Source of the DNA: an uncultured Flavobacteriales bacterium
Lineage (GTDB): Bacteria; Bacteroidota; Bacteroidia; Flavobacteriales_D; Crocinitomicaceae
NCBI GenBank assembly: GCA_903823565.1
Contig: CAIJTF010000080.1
Location: forward strand, 20,619-84,618
Direction of reading: 5' to 3'
Length of the DNA stretch: 64,000 bases
Part shown: positions 35,463 to 43,238 of the stretch, piece after piece
Layout: every line of letters starts with the position of its first letter
Position numbering within the stretch: the stretch's first letter is position 1
Translations under genes and position numbers: made by a program
Notes under the pieces: generated by a model
Seen by the model: the letters and a program-made list of their open reading frames with translations, nothing else
Told to the model about the DNA's origin: nothing
The model's database searches: none

Positions 35463-35957
35463 TCATGGATTTTCCAGAGAATAAAAGCTAGGACTAAGCC
35501 CTTCTTTTATGGATGCTAAAAAACATGAAAAATCGCCGGTCATACTTATTTCTTCGCACAGGAAATAACGGCCATAAAAAACTCTATTTTCTTTCGTTTT
35601 TGCAGAAATAATTATCCCTGAGCCACCGGTACATGGTTTTATTTTATTGGAATGAGGAAGCATCTTAATTTGACATGCTTTAAACGCATCCACGCAAGTA
35701 CTCCACTTTATTTTATTAATCCTTGTGAAAGTATCCTTTAACATCATCCCGTAGGAATCCACAGTAAACCATAGGGAGTCTTTGCGAACAATCCAAGAAA
35801 AATTACGCTGGTAGGCTGGAGGTACTGAAGCATCCTTGAATTGATATTCAATTTGATCGATTTCTTGCTGTGTAAAATTTTTGGTTAAGCCTTTTCGGGC
35901 ATGTTGACACGTGGACAAATACAGAAAAGGTAGCACGATTGCAAAAAGAAATTTCAT
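35463..35957 (-). CDS. Hypothetical lipoprotein
   Basis: A 164-residue protein not recognised as a known family. The signal peptide ends in the lipobox LSTC, making Cys17 the lipidated residue. The mature part has three more cysteines (STCVDAFKACQIKMLPH and IKPCTGGSG) and ends in a helical SGDFSCFLASIKEGLSPSF-like stretch. A one-mismatch -7 box (35978-35985, TACCTTCG) precedes the gene by about 20 nt. It sits 42 nt upstream of the lipid kinase on the same strand. Confidence 0.6.
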   Translation of the reverse strand: MKFLFAIVLPFLYLSTCQHARKGLTKNFTQQEIDQIEYQFKDASVPPAYQRNFSWIVRKDSLWFTVDSYGMMLKDTFTRINKIKWSTCVDAFKACQIKMLPHSNKIKPCTGGSGIIISAKTKENRVFYGRYFLCEEISMTGDFSCFLASIKEGLSPSFYSLENP

Positions 35958-36082
35958 GTATCAGGAATGGGATAATACGAAGGTAATCATTTCGAATTGG
36001 TGTCAAAAAATAAGCAGTTGTTAAAAACTCAATTCCCCAAAAGAGAAAGCAATCCAATGAATTAAAACCCATACTTTTCACG

Positions 36083-36090
36083 TATATTTG
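36083..36090 (+). promoter_or_regulatory. -7 promoter box upstream of the first FISUMP gene
   Basis: TATATTTG, exact match, 51 nt before the ATG at 36142. Confidence 0.5.
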
Positions 36091-36141
36091 TTTGTAAACC
36101 TCCGACGCTAATGTTGGGTGGTTATCGAAATAGACCTTTCT

Positions 36142-36801
36142 ATGTGGCGATTATTGTGTTTTACCCTGCTTCTTTTTCACGGATACCATGGGATTTGGGG
36201 ACAACAGGAAATGTCGAAGGATCGGACACTGCTCTTACCTACGGTTACAATTGGAACGCAAAAATGGACCACCAAAAACTTAGACGTAGATCGTTTTAGG
36301 AATGGTGATTTAATTCCTGAGGCAAAAACGCATGAGCAATGGATAGCAGCAAACCGTGAGGGTAAGCCTGTATGGTGTCATTTTGAGAACAACCCTTCCA
36401 ATGGATTAACCTACGGTAAACTGTATAATTGGTACGCGGTAATTGATCCAAGAGGTTTGGCTCCCATGGGATATCGAATTCCTACCGATCAAGACTGGAT
36501 TACGCTCGGACAAGAATTGGGGGGAGAAGCCGTGGCTGGTATACATTTAAAAGCAACAGAGGGATGGAGTAATGCCGGGAACGGTTTGAACAAGGCAGGA
36601 TTTTGTGCACTCCCCGGTGGCGATCGAAACAGTGCCGGTTGGTTTTTATTTCTTGGTTATTATGGAGCATGGTGGAGTAGTTCTGAGCCTCACCCCGGAC
36701 ATCCTGTTCGCTACTATTTGGATTACGCTCCCACCGCACTTTACAGGTATGTTGGAAATGCCTATGGAGGATGTTCTATACGGTTACTTAAAAGCGAATG
36801 A
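36142..36801 (+). CDS. FISUMP (Fibrobacter major paralogous) domain exported protein
   Basis: About 219 residues from the ATG at 36142 (MWRLLCFTLLLFHGYHG signal peptide); the frame also extends to a GTG at 36118. The mature part is a single FISUMP domain: TVTIGTQKWTTKNLDVDRF, then LYNWYAVIDPRGLAPMGYRI, PTDQDWITLGQELGG, GWSNAGNGLNKAGF, ALPGGDR and WWSSSEPHPG. The family is abundant in Bacteroidota and Fibrobacter, is exported, and has no assigned biochemical activity. A second, diverged FISUMP gene lies at 40077, so the two flank the cluster of wall-related secreted genes. No T9SS sorting domain is seen. Confidence 0.85.
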   Translation: MWRLLCFTLLLFHGYHGIWGQQEMSKDRTLLLPTVTIGTQKWTTKNLDVDRFRNGDLIPEAKTHEQWIAANREGKPVWCHFENNPSNGLTYGKLYNWYAVIDPRGLAPMGYRIPTDQDWITLGQELGGEAVAGIHLKATEGWSNAGNGLNKAGFCALPGGDRNSAGWFLFLGYYGAWWSSSEPHPGHPVRYYLDYAPTALYRYVGNAYGGCSIRLLKSE

Positions 36802-36848
36802 TCTAAAAAACACCCCATGCACTGCTTGCTCAAAAGGGATTGGCTTGG

Positions 36849-36868
36849 AGAACAAGGGGTTCTTTAAA
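36849..36868 (+). terminator. Weak hairpin after the FISUMP gene
   Basis: A 5-bp stem (AGAAC / GTTCT) with a 5-nt loop followed by TT and then A residues. Too short to be more than a possible terminator. Confidence 0.2.
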
Positions 36869-36927
36869 CCTTAATCAAATGTTTTACTTTTCTTACTTAT
36901 TATTTTGGTGTTGAATTTTCCTTACCT

Positions 36928-36935
36928 TATATTTG
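36928..36935 (+). promoter_or_regulatory. Promoter of the SH3-domain gene
   Basis: TATATTTG (exact -7 box) preceded at 36905-36907 by TTG with a 20-nt spacer, close to the TTG-N19-TAnnTTTG Bacteroidota consensus. The ATG is at 36949. Confidence 0.6.
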
Positions 36936-36948
36936 AAAAAAAACCGTT

Positions 36949-37275
36949 ATGCTAACCTTGCTATTTCTTACTTTTTTTAATTCCACAACTATTACGAAAG
37001 CGTTAAGCCCGAATGTGGATCCAGCACCCCATAGAACTGCATCAACTTCTAACAAGGCCTCAGATTATTGTTATATTACGGGAACCAATGTACGTATGAG
37101 GGAGACTCCCTCGTTACAAGGAAGGATATTGGGAACGTTTAGATATTACGAAAGCGTTGAGGTCATCCGTTGGAGTAACGACAGCAATTGGTGTCGGGTT
37201 CGACGATCGAATGGCATGTCGGGTTGGGTATACGGTGACTACATCGGCGACTGCGAAGGGGGAGATCGAAAATAA
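36949..37275 (+). CDS. Small secreted bacterial SH3 domain protein
   Basis: A 108-residue protein. An N-terminal hydrophobic segment (MLTLLFLTFFNSTTITKAL) is the signal peptide. The rest is one SH3b domain: YITGTNVRMRETPSLQGRIL, then VEVIRWSNDSNWCRVR and GMSGWVYGDYIG. SH3b domains commonly bind peptidoglycan peptides. Two cysteines in the mature part could pair. It stands between a FISUMP gene and a second SH3 lipoprotein, with its own promoter. Confidence 0.82.
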   Translation: MLTLLFLTFFNSTTITKALSPNVDPAPHRTASTSNKASDYCYITGTNVRMRETPSLQGRILGTFRYYESVEVIRWSNDSNWCRVRRSNGMSGWVYGDYIGDCEGGDRK

Positions 37276-37385
37276 TTCAAATAAATTCACATGAAATCTA
37301 ACGCTAAGAAGAGTAGCCCTGAAGTTAAATTGTCTTGTGTTTTTGGATAAACATAATTTATTAACTAGCATTGTGTACATTGTTT

Positions 37386-37997
37386 ATGGATAAATTTTTT
37401 CTTTATATTGGCTTATCGCTTTTTTTAATAAGATGTTCGGATGGAAATATTGAAGCCGAAAAACTAAAATTAGAACAAGAAAAATTGAGGCTAGAGCGTG
37501 CGAAACTGGAGCGAACGAAAGACGAAGCTACAGGTGGAAAAGCTCCAAATGAAAAAACGGATGAAAAGACAGAGTTGCCGAATACAAATACCAATATGGC
37601 AAAAATAAATGGCAATAGTGTTCTGGTGCGAAGTAATCATTCGATTCAGTCCAATAGAAAAGGGGTTTTAACCAAAGGACAAACAGTAACGATATTGGAT
37701 GAATATACACCGGATGGCAACCATAATGAAGCTATTTTACAATCTTCAACTAACTTTTACAATTCTTATTCAGGAGAACTACTGTTTACATTAAGTAAAG
37801 GTAAAGCAATAGTAATAGAGCGATTTGATGACAACATGTATAGCATTTCCTACGAAGATGACAAAACAGGAAAAACAGGATATGCACAATTAAGGGCATC
37901 GCAACTTGAATTTATTTCTGGAGACGTATGGTATAAAATTTCCACGACTTCGGGTCTATCTGGTTGGGTTTTTGGTAAATTTGTTACTAAAATTTAA
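37386..37997 (+). CDS. SH3-domain lipoprotein with charged coiled-coil linker
   Basis: About 203 residues starting at the ATG at 37386 (an in-frame ATG at 37371 is also open). The signal ends in FLIRC, a possible lipobox with an unusual Arg at -1, so lipidation is uncertain. Residues about 22-45 form a highly charged coiled coil built on repeats of EKLKLEQEKLRLERAKLER. The C-terminal 140 residues contain an SH3b-like fold (NSVLVRSNHSIQSNRKGVL, then WYKISTTSGLSGWVFGKFV). The stop shares 1 nt with the start of the first M15 peptidase, so these are translationally linked. Confidence 0.7.
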   Translation: MDKFFLYIGLSLFLIRCSDGNIEAEKLKLEQEKLRLERAKLERTKDEATGGKAPNEKTDEKTELPNTNTNMAKINGNSVLVRSNHSIQSNRKGVLTKGQTVTILDEYTPDGNHNEAILQSSTNFYNSYSGELLFTLSKGKAIVIERFDDNMYSISYEDDKTGKTGYAQLRASQLEFISGDVWYKISTTSGLSGWVFGKFVTKI

Positions 37998-38833
37998 TGA
38001 AAAGGACAATCCTGTTACTTCTTCTTTCAACTAGCGCTTTGGTATTTGTCTTTTTTACATTGAGTATAACAAACAAAAAACAAGAATATCCAAAGCGTAA
38101 AATACACCCAAGAGAATTTACTGCTACATCAAACATTGTAAATGAAAACAGTCCAAATCCCCCACCATCATTAACGCCTATTTCTAATCGAAACGATTCA
38201 CTTTTTGTCAATGATTTGCTTGGTAGATTTAACTACCGATCCGATTCAAAGTTTATTTTTGTAGAAAGTAAATACTGCTCAAAACCCATGTATTTACAAA
38301 AAGAAACGTACAAAAAGTTCAAAGAAATGCATGAGGCGGCTAAAAAGGATGGTGTTACTTTGATTATCATTTCTGGGACTCGAAATTTCACGGAGCAAAA
38401 AGGTATCTGGGATGGCAAATGGGGGAAGTATATTGCTTCCATGGATAGTTTGTCCGCGGCCAAAACCATTTTACGTTTTAGTTCCATGCCTTCCACCTCA
38501 AGGCACCACTGGGGAACCGATATCGATATAAACAGTTTGGATAATAGTTATTTTGCCTCTGGAAAAGGACTAAAGGAATATGAATGGTTGAAGAAAAATG
38601 CCGCTCGATTTGGGTTTTGTCAAGTATACACCGATAAAGGATCAACCCAGCGCAAAGGCTATGAAATGGAAAAATGGCATTGGTCGTACTTGCCTATTGC
38701 CAAAACCTATTTAAAAAAGTACAATGAAATAATAACATACAAAGATATAAAAGGGTTTACTGGTTCATACCTAGCGCCAAAGTTGAGGGCTATTGAGGAT
38801 TACGTTAATGGAATAGATGCGGTATGTCATTAG
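37997..38833 (+). CDS. M15 family D-alanyl-D-alanine carboxypeptidase (VanY-like), copy 1
   Basis: A 278-residue protein with an N-terminal signal anchor (ILLLLLSTSALVFVFFTL), a short linker and an M15 peptidase domain. The zinc site is clear: SSMPSTSRHHWGTDIDINS gives the first His and Asp, and EKWHWSYLPIA gives the Glu and second His. VTLIIISGTRNFTEQKGIWD is the conserved pre-site strand. M15B peptidases trim D-Ala from peptidoglycan stems. It overlaps the next gene, a paralogue of itself, by 10 nt and directly follows the SH3 lipoprotein gene. Confidence 0.92.
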   Translation: MKRTILLLLLSTSALVFVFFTLSITNKKQEYPKRKIHPREFTATSNIVNENSPNPPPSLTPISNRNDSLFVNDLLGRFNYRSDSKFIFVESKYCSKPMYLQKETYKKFKEMHEAAKKDGVTLIIISGTRNFTEQKGIWDGKWGKYIASMDSLSAAKTILRFSSMPSTSRHHWGTDIDINSLDNSYFASGKGLKEYEWLKKNAARFGFCQVYTDKGSTQRKGYEMEKWHWSYLPIAKTYLKKYNEIITYKDIKGFTGSYLAPKLRAIEDYVNGIDAVCH

Positions 38834-39579
38834 TATCGAGATTATTTGGATTGGGGTTAAGTTTTTTTATTTTGGCCTGTACGCAAGATGCAACAACATC
38901 GTCAAACCCTTCAGGATTTTATGATAAAAAGCAAAAGAAGGTTTCAGAGATACCCATAGATTTTCTGTTAGGCAAGTTCGAATATAGCGATCATAAAGAC
39001 TTTGTTTTAATGGATTCGAAGTGGTCGGATAAAGACATTTATTTACAACGAGATGCCAATGCTGCCTTTGAAAAAATGGCCGAGGCGGCACAAAAGGAGG
39101 GTATTGATTTAATAGTAGTTTCGGGTACTCGAAATTTCAATGAACAACGAAGAATTTGGGAGAAAAAATGGTTGAATAACGATGAAGAGGATGCTCGTAA
39201 AAAGGCGCTAGATATCCTCACTTTTAGTTCGATGCCTAGTACTTCCCGTCATCACTGGGGTACCGACATAGATATAAATTCTGTGGAGGAAGAGTATTTT
39301 GAACAAGAAGACGGAAAAGCGGTATATGAATGGCTTGATACCCATGCAGGCGATTTTGGTTTCTGTCAAGTTTACTCAGACAAAAGTGAATCGAACCGAA
39401 CAGGGTATAGTGAGGAACCTTGGCATTGGTCCTATATGCCCCTAGCGAATAAATTCCTGGAGGCCTATGTCCAAAGCATTCGTTACACGAATATTAAAGG
39501 ATTTGAGGGCTCTGAATTAGCCGAACCTCTACAGATGATAGAACGGTTTGTTAAAGGCATTAATACAAAGTGTCAATAG
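38824..39579 (+). CDS. M15 family D-alanyl-D-alanine carboxypeptidase, lipoprotein copy 2
   Basis: A 251-residue paralogue of the preceding gene. Shared motifs are IVVSGTRNFNEQRRIWEKKW, SSMPSTSRHHWGTDIDINS, GFCQVYSDKSESNRTGY and EPWHWSYMPLA, with all zinc ligands and the catalytic Glu kept. It differs in the N-terminus: MSLVSRLFGLGLSFFILAC ends in a lipobox, so Cys19 is likely lipidated, whereas copy 1 looks like a signal anchor. The two copies are adjacent and overlap by 10 nt, the pattern of a tandem duplication followed by divergence. Nothing suggests loss of activity. Confidence 0.92.
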   Translation: MSLVSRLFGLGLSFFILACTQDATTSSNPSGFYDKKQKKVSEIPIDFLLGKFEYSDHKDFVLMDSKWSDKDIYLQRDANAAFEKMAEAAQKEGIDLIVVSGTRNFNEQRRIWEKKWLNNDEEDARKKALDILTFSSMPSTSRHHWGTDIDINSVEEEYFEQEDGKAVYEWLDTHAGDFGFCQVYSDKSESNRTGYSEEPWHWSYMPLANKFLEAYVQSIRYTNIKGFEGSELAEPLQMIERFVKGINTKCQ

Positions 39580-39631
39580 GTTAAAATCAAGAAGAATCAT
39601 TGGATGTTTCCTCGGGTTTTTAAGTCTAGCT

Positions 39632-39708
39632 TTTCTCCTCCGTTGTCGGAGAGAACCTGAAAGCGGGTGAACTTTAAACCCACCAAACCCAGGCTTTGCC
39701 TGATTTTC
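39632..39708 (+). repeat. 77-nt intergenic repeat, copy A
   Basis: One of two direct copies 117 nt apart. It holds a hairpin around TCCGTTGTCGGA, then a core TAAACCCACCAAACCCA and a second hairpin CAGGCTTTGCCTG followed by ATTTTC. It lies in the 500-nt gap between the M15 genes and the second FISUMP gene. It differs from copy B at a handful of positions. Confidence 0.85.
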
Positions 39709-39748
39709 GGTATTTCCATCCAATGGGATAAGAGGTAAAGAAGATGGA

Positions 39749-39825
39749 TTTCTCCTCCCTTGTCGGAGAGAACCTGAAGGAGGGTGAGCATTAAACCCAC
39801 CAAACCCAGGCTTTGCCTGATTTTC
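39749..39825 (+). repeat. 77-nt intergenic repeat, copy B
   Basis: Same length and layout as copy A, with the 35 nt at the 3' end identical (39791-39825 against 39674-39708). Differences cluster around the middle (GCGGGTGAACT against GAGGGTGAGCA). The core TAAACCCACCAAACCCA also occurs on the opposite strand just after the tRNA-Pro gene. Confidence 0.85.
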
Positions 39826-39870
39826 TTTTGTGCATACCCCTTACAAAAACAAGTTTTTGACGGGTTATTT

Positions 39871-39902
39871 CAAAAGAAAACCCATTGCTGTGCAATGGGT
39901 TT
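39871..39902 (-). terminator. Intrinsic terminator of tRNA-Pro
   Basis: A perfect 11-bp stem (AAACCCATTGC / GCAATGGGTTT) with a 3-nt loop, followed on the minus strand by TCTTTT. It begins 12 nt beyond the tRNA 3' end. Confidence 0.85.
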
Positions 39903-39913
39903 GGTGGGTTTAG

Positions 39914-39987
39914 TCGGGATGACAGGATTCGAACCTGCGACCACACGCCCCCCAGACGTGTACGCTACCGGACTGCGCTACATCCCG
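39914..39987 (-). tRNA. tRNA-Pro (anticodon GGG)
   Basis: The minus strand folds as a cloverleaf of 74 nt. The acceptor arms are CGGGATG and CATCCCG with discriminator A. The anticodon stem CACGT / GCGTG encloses the loop CTGGGGG, giving anticodon GGG for proline codons CCC and CCU. The T arm is GCAGG TTCGAAT CCTGT. CCA is not encoded (CTA follows the discriminator). A downstream hairpin terminator and the absence of neighbouring tRNAs indicate a single-gene unit. Confidence 0.96.
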
Positions 39988-40076
39988 ATGGGTGCAAAGA
40001 TACACTTTTCCGACGCCTTTCAAAAGGAATATGAATGGCTAAATGTAACCTAATTTTTGAGGTTCATTATAGTTGC

Positions 40077-40880
40077 ATGCCACGAGCTTTATTCATAATA
40101 TTATTTTCCCTTAGTGGTATTTCGTTTGCTCAAAAGATTTTGTTCACGAGAATTTATGGTTATGATTGGGCGGTGGAAAATCTTAAATTAAAGCACTTTA
40201 AAAACGGAGACCCTATACCGAAGGCTACTACCAAGCAAGATTGGATAACGGCATTTGAACAGGGAAGACCAGCCTATTGTTTCTATAATAATGACAGTAC
40301 GTTAGGTGAGCAGTTTGGATATATCTACAATTGGTTTGCTTTGGCAGATCCGAGAGGATTAGCTCCAGAAGGTACGCGTGTCGCTAACCAGTTCGATTGG
40401 GATACTTTATTTATGTTTACTAATAGCCGACTAGACCCTAAAACTGGGGTGGAGCCTATTAACACGGCGATGAAAAGTTTGACTTCGGACCGTTTAAGAA
40501 GCACCCAAGGTTGGAGTAATGCTCGTGAATCCTTTAATATGTTCAATTTTAACGTGCTTTCTGGCGGTTACAGGCTCAGCGATGGCACTTTTTCTGGGTT
40601 AGGTGCTGTAACAGGAATTTGGGTTAGAGACACCGATTCATATGGGAAAACTTCAAAATCTTGGGCTTCCACATCCCCTTATTTGCTTTTCCGAGGCGAC
40701 AGTCCGGATGCCATGGAATTAACCGAAAACAAAAGAAACGGTTTTTATGTAAGGGTGATCGCTGGAATAGAAGTCTTACCCGAAATAGTGCCTTCAAATG
40801 CATTCGAATCTGACGATCTTCAGATCATGAGAAATAACCAAATCAATAAAGCAGGCAATAAAACTCGAAATCGAAATTAA
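40077..40880 (+). CDS. FISUMP-domain exported protein, diverged second copy
   Basis: About 267 residues from the ATG at 40077 (MPRALFIILFSLSGISFAQ signal peptide); the upstream frame extension to 40035 is weak. The domain matches the other FISUMP gene at WAVENLKLKHFKNGDPIPKA, YIYNWFALADPRGLAPEGT and STQGWSNARESFNMFNF but is diverged in the middle, with GGYRLSDGTFSGLG in place of the usual GGxR. The C-terminus has a short charged tail of about 30 residues. Function is unknown; probably exported. It is convergent with the short aldehyde dehydrogenase gene, 1 nt apart (stops at 40880 and 40881). Confidence 0.75.
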   Translation: MPRALFIILFSLSGISFAQKILFTRIYGYDWAVENLKLKHFKNGDPIPKATTKQDWITAFEQGRPAYCFYNNDSTLGEQFGYIYNWFALADPRGLAPEGTRVANQFDWDTLFMFTNSRLDPKTGVEPINTAMKSLTSDRLRSTQGWSNARESFNMFNFNVLSGGYRLSDGTFSGLGAVTGIWVRDTDSYGKTSKSWASTSPYLLFRGDSPDAMELTENKRNGFYVRVIAGIEVLPEIVPSNAFESDDLQIMRNNQINKAGNKTRNRN

Positions 40881-41738
40881 CTAGTAAGTACTAGTGGCGC
40901 CTCCAATTTTCTCTATGGGATGCCACGTTGTTTTGACTTCTTGCAATTCTATAATCTCCTGAAGACCTTGTGTTATTCCGCTTGAATATTGAATGTAGCG
41001 CTTTAAATTATCTACGCAAGCAATAGAAAGGGATTTTCCTAACTCACCTATATCTTCTGATACCAGAGCGTTAACGTCCATGTGAGCTGCCAAAACGGGG
41101 GCAGTTTCATGGATGGATCCGGTTAGAAGATTTACAACCCCGCCCGGTACATCAGAAGCGTGTAATACCTCCGCAAAGGTAACTGCACAAAGCGGTAGGT
41201 TTTCACTCGCTAGGACAATGGCAGTGTTTCCGCCACACAATGCGGGAATGAGCATAGAAACGAGACCCAACAAGGAAGACTCTTGAGGCGCAATGATGCC
41301 AACCACCCCCATGGGTTCTAAGGTGGAGAAATTAAAATGATTTGAACTTACAGGATTCACACTGCTGGCAACTGCGACGTATTTGTCCGCCCAACCGGCA
41401 TAGTAAACCAAGCAGTCAATAGAGGCCTGCACTTCTTTTTCTGCCGCTTTTCTTCCTATCCCTTGTTTAATTAGTTCTTCAAAAAACTGCCCTTTTCTAC
41501 CTTCCAAGATTTCTGCGATGCGATACAGAATTTGCCCTCGGTTAAAGGCCGTTTTTTCAGACCACGTTCCAAAGGCTTTTCGAGCAGCTACTACGGCATT
41601 TCTAACGTCTTTTCTGGAGGATAAACACAGGTTGGCAATCGTTTCCCCACGGCTAGATTTAAGCGGATAGTAACGGCCAGATTCCGTTCTTGGAAAGGAT
41701 CCACCGATGTATATTTTATAGGTTTTCAAAATTTCCAT
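40881..41738 (-). CDS. Truncated, non-catalytic aldehyde dehydrogenase homologue
   Basis: A 285-residue protein that aligns only with the first part of an aldehyde dehydrogenase. Segments YKIYIGGSFPRTESGRYY, AVVAARKAFGTWSEKTAFNR, CLVYYAGWADKY, LEPMGVVGIIAP and IPALCGGNTAIVLASE follow the ALDH order. The nicotinamide-side PWNFP motif is replaced by PQESSLL, and the protein stops before the catalytic domain, so the active Cys and Glu are absent. It lies 30 nt downstream of a full-length ALDH, itself downstream of deoC. I recall truncated second ALDH domains of this kind in ALDH16-type proteins, where they help assembly. The frame is intact from ATG to stop, so it looks like a maintained pseudoenzyme rather than a broken gene. 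Confidence 0.82.
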   Translation of the reverse strand: MEILKTYKIYIGGSFPRTESGRYYPLKSSRGETIANLCLSSRKDVRNAVVAARKAFGTWSEKTAFNRGQILYRIAEILEGRKGQFFEELIKQGIGRKAAEKEVQASIDCLVYYAGWADKYVAVASSVNPVSSNHFNFSTLEPMGVVGIIAPQESSLLGLVSMLIPALCGGNTAIVLASENLPLCAVTFAEVLHASDVPGGVVNLLTGSIHETAPVLAAHMDVNALVSEDIGELGKSLSIACVDNLKRYIQYSSGITQGLQEIIELQEVKTTWHPIEKIGGATSTY

Positions 41739-41768
41739 TCTTTTTTTCTTAATAGCTCAATAGTATAA

Positions 41769-43235
41769 TTAGCTTAATTTGAGGTAGGCTCCTAAACCGT
41801 GTAAACCGCCTTCTCGACCAAATCCACTCTCCTTATATCCTCCGAAAGGTGAGACAGGGTCAAATTTATTGTACGTGTTGGCCCAAACAACACCGGCTTT
41901 CAATTGCGTGGTTAGATTGAAAATACGGGATCCTTTATCGGTCCAAACCCCTGCCGCTAATCCATAGGGAGTATTATTTGCCTTTTGAATAACTTCATCA
42001 ACGGTCCTAAACGTTTGTATGCTCAGAACAGGGCCAAAAATCTCTTCCTGAGCAATCGTATGGGATTGAGAAACACCGATGAATAAGGTGGGCCTACAGA
42101 AAAATCCTTGTGATGGAATCGCGCATTGGCTTTGATGAATTTCTGCTCCTTCTTCGATGCCTATCTTGATGTAACGATTGATCGTATCTAACTGCTCCTT
42201 TGAATTAATTGCACCAATATCGGTGTTTTTATCCAAAGGATCCCCAACGTACAATGATTCCATTCGATGCTTCAGTTTTCGGATAACCTCTTCGGCAACG
42301 TTTTCCTGAACAAATAACCGAGATCCTGCACAACAGACATGTCCTTGATTGAAGAATATTCCATTCACGATACCCTCCACCGCTTGATCAATTGGGGCGT
42401 CATCGAAAATAATATTGGCCGATTTTCCGCCCAGCTCAAGGGTTGTTTTCTTGTGGGTTCCGGCGACCGAACGCTGTATGATTTTACCAACATTCGTTGA
42501 CCCGGTAAAGGCAATTTTATCGATGTCGGGATGGTTTACAATAGCCGCACCGGTGTCGCCATGGCCAGTAACAATGTTCACGACCCCAGGTGGGAGACCG
42601 GATTCTTTGATAATTTCAGCCAGTTTTAAAGCGGTTAACGAAGTTGTTTCTGCAGGTTTCAAGACAACCGTATTTCCAGCAGCTAGTGCTGGAGCAATTT
42701 TCCATGCCGCCATTAGGAGCGGAAAATTCCAAGGAATGATTTGACCAGCCACCCCCAATGGTTTCGGGTTTTTTGTTGGAAAGGCATACTCTAATTTATC
42801 CGCCCAGCCAGCGTAATAGAAAAAGTGATTACAAGCCAAGGGAATGTCGATGTCTCGAGATTCTCGAATGGGTTTTCCACAATCCATGGATTCAATTACA
42901 GCGAGTTCGCGAGATTTTTCTTGCATCATTCGAGCAATTCGAAACAAGTATTTTCCTCGTTCCGCTCCCGATAATTTTGACCAGACTTCTTGGTAGGCTT
43001 TTCGCGCAGCACGAACCGCCTTGTCAACATCCTTATCATTAGCCCAAGCAATTTCAGAAATAACGGTTTCGTTGGCCGGATTTAGGGTTGGGAAATAGGC
43101 CTTTGAACTTGGAGCAACCCATTCGTTATTGATAAACAGCGCATACCGTTTCTCTAGTTTAACGTGCGTGGTGCTTTCAGGGGATGGGGAATAATTCCAT
43201 TCCGTACCTTGAGGTGATTCTTTCTTTTTTGCCAT
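41769..43235 (-). CDS. NAD(P)+-dependent aldehyde dehydrogenase
   Basis: A 488-residue complete ALDH. Motifs in order: YALFINNEWVAPSSKAY, GQIIPWNFPLLMAAWKIAPA, IAFTGSTNVGKII, the base Glu in LELGGKSANII, the nucleophile Cys in FFNQGHVCCAGSRLF, and EEIFGPVLSI and SPFGGYKESGFGREGG. It follows deoC by 3 nt. DeoC releases acetaldehyde from deoxyribose 5-phosphate, and this enzyme is a natural candidate to oxidise it to acetate. That link is inference from order. The truncated ALDH follows on the same strand. Confidence 0.93.
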   Translation of the reverse strand: MAKKKESPQGTEWNYSPSPESTTHVKLEKRYALFINNEWVAPSSKAYFPTLNPANETVISEIAWANDKDVDKAVRAARKAYQEVWSKLSGAERGKYLFRIARMMQEKSRELAVIESMDCGKPIRESRDIDIPLACNHFFYYAGWADKLEYAFPTKNPKPLGVAGQIIPWNFPLLMAAWKIAPALAAGNTVVLKPAETTSLTALKLAEIIKESGLPPGVVNIVTGHGDTGAAIVNHPDIDKIAFTGSTNVGKIIQRSVAGTHKKTTLELGGKSANIIFDDAPIDQAVEGIVNGIFFNQGHVCCAGSRLFVQENVAEEVIRKLKHRMESLYVGDPLDKNTDIGAINSKEQLDTINRYIKIGIEEGAEIHQSQCAIPSQGFFCRPTLFIGVSQSHTIAQEEIFGPVLSIQTFRTVDEVIQKANNTPYGLAAGVWTDKGSRIFNLTTQLKAGVVWANTYNKFDPVSPFGGYKESGFGREGGLHGLGAYLKLS

Positions 43236-43238
43236 GAA

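Noticed and set aside
39784..40053. Open frame of 89 codons across the repeat, terminator and tRNA-Pro
   Set aside because: It crosses a confident tRNA gene and two non-coding elements; no family pattern is visible.
40881..41738. Short ALDH as a frameshifted pseudogene
   Set aside because: There is an intact frame from ATG to stop with no second fragment in other frames downstream, and it sits in a sensible operon.
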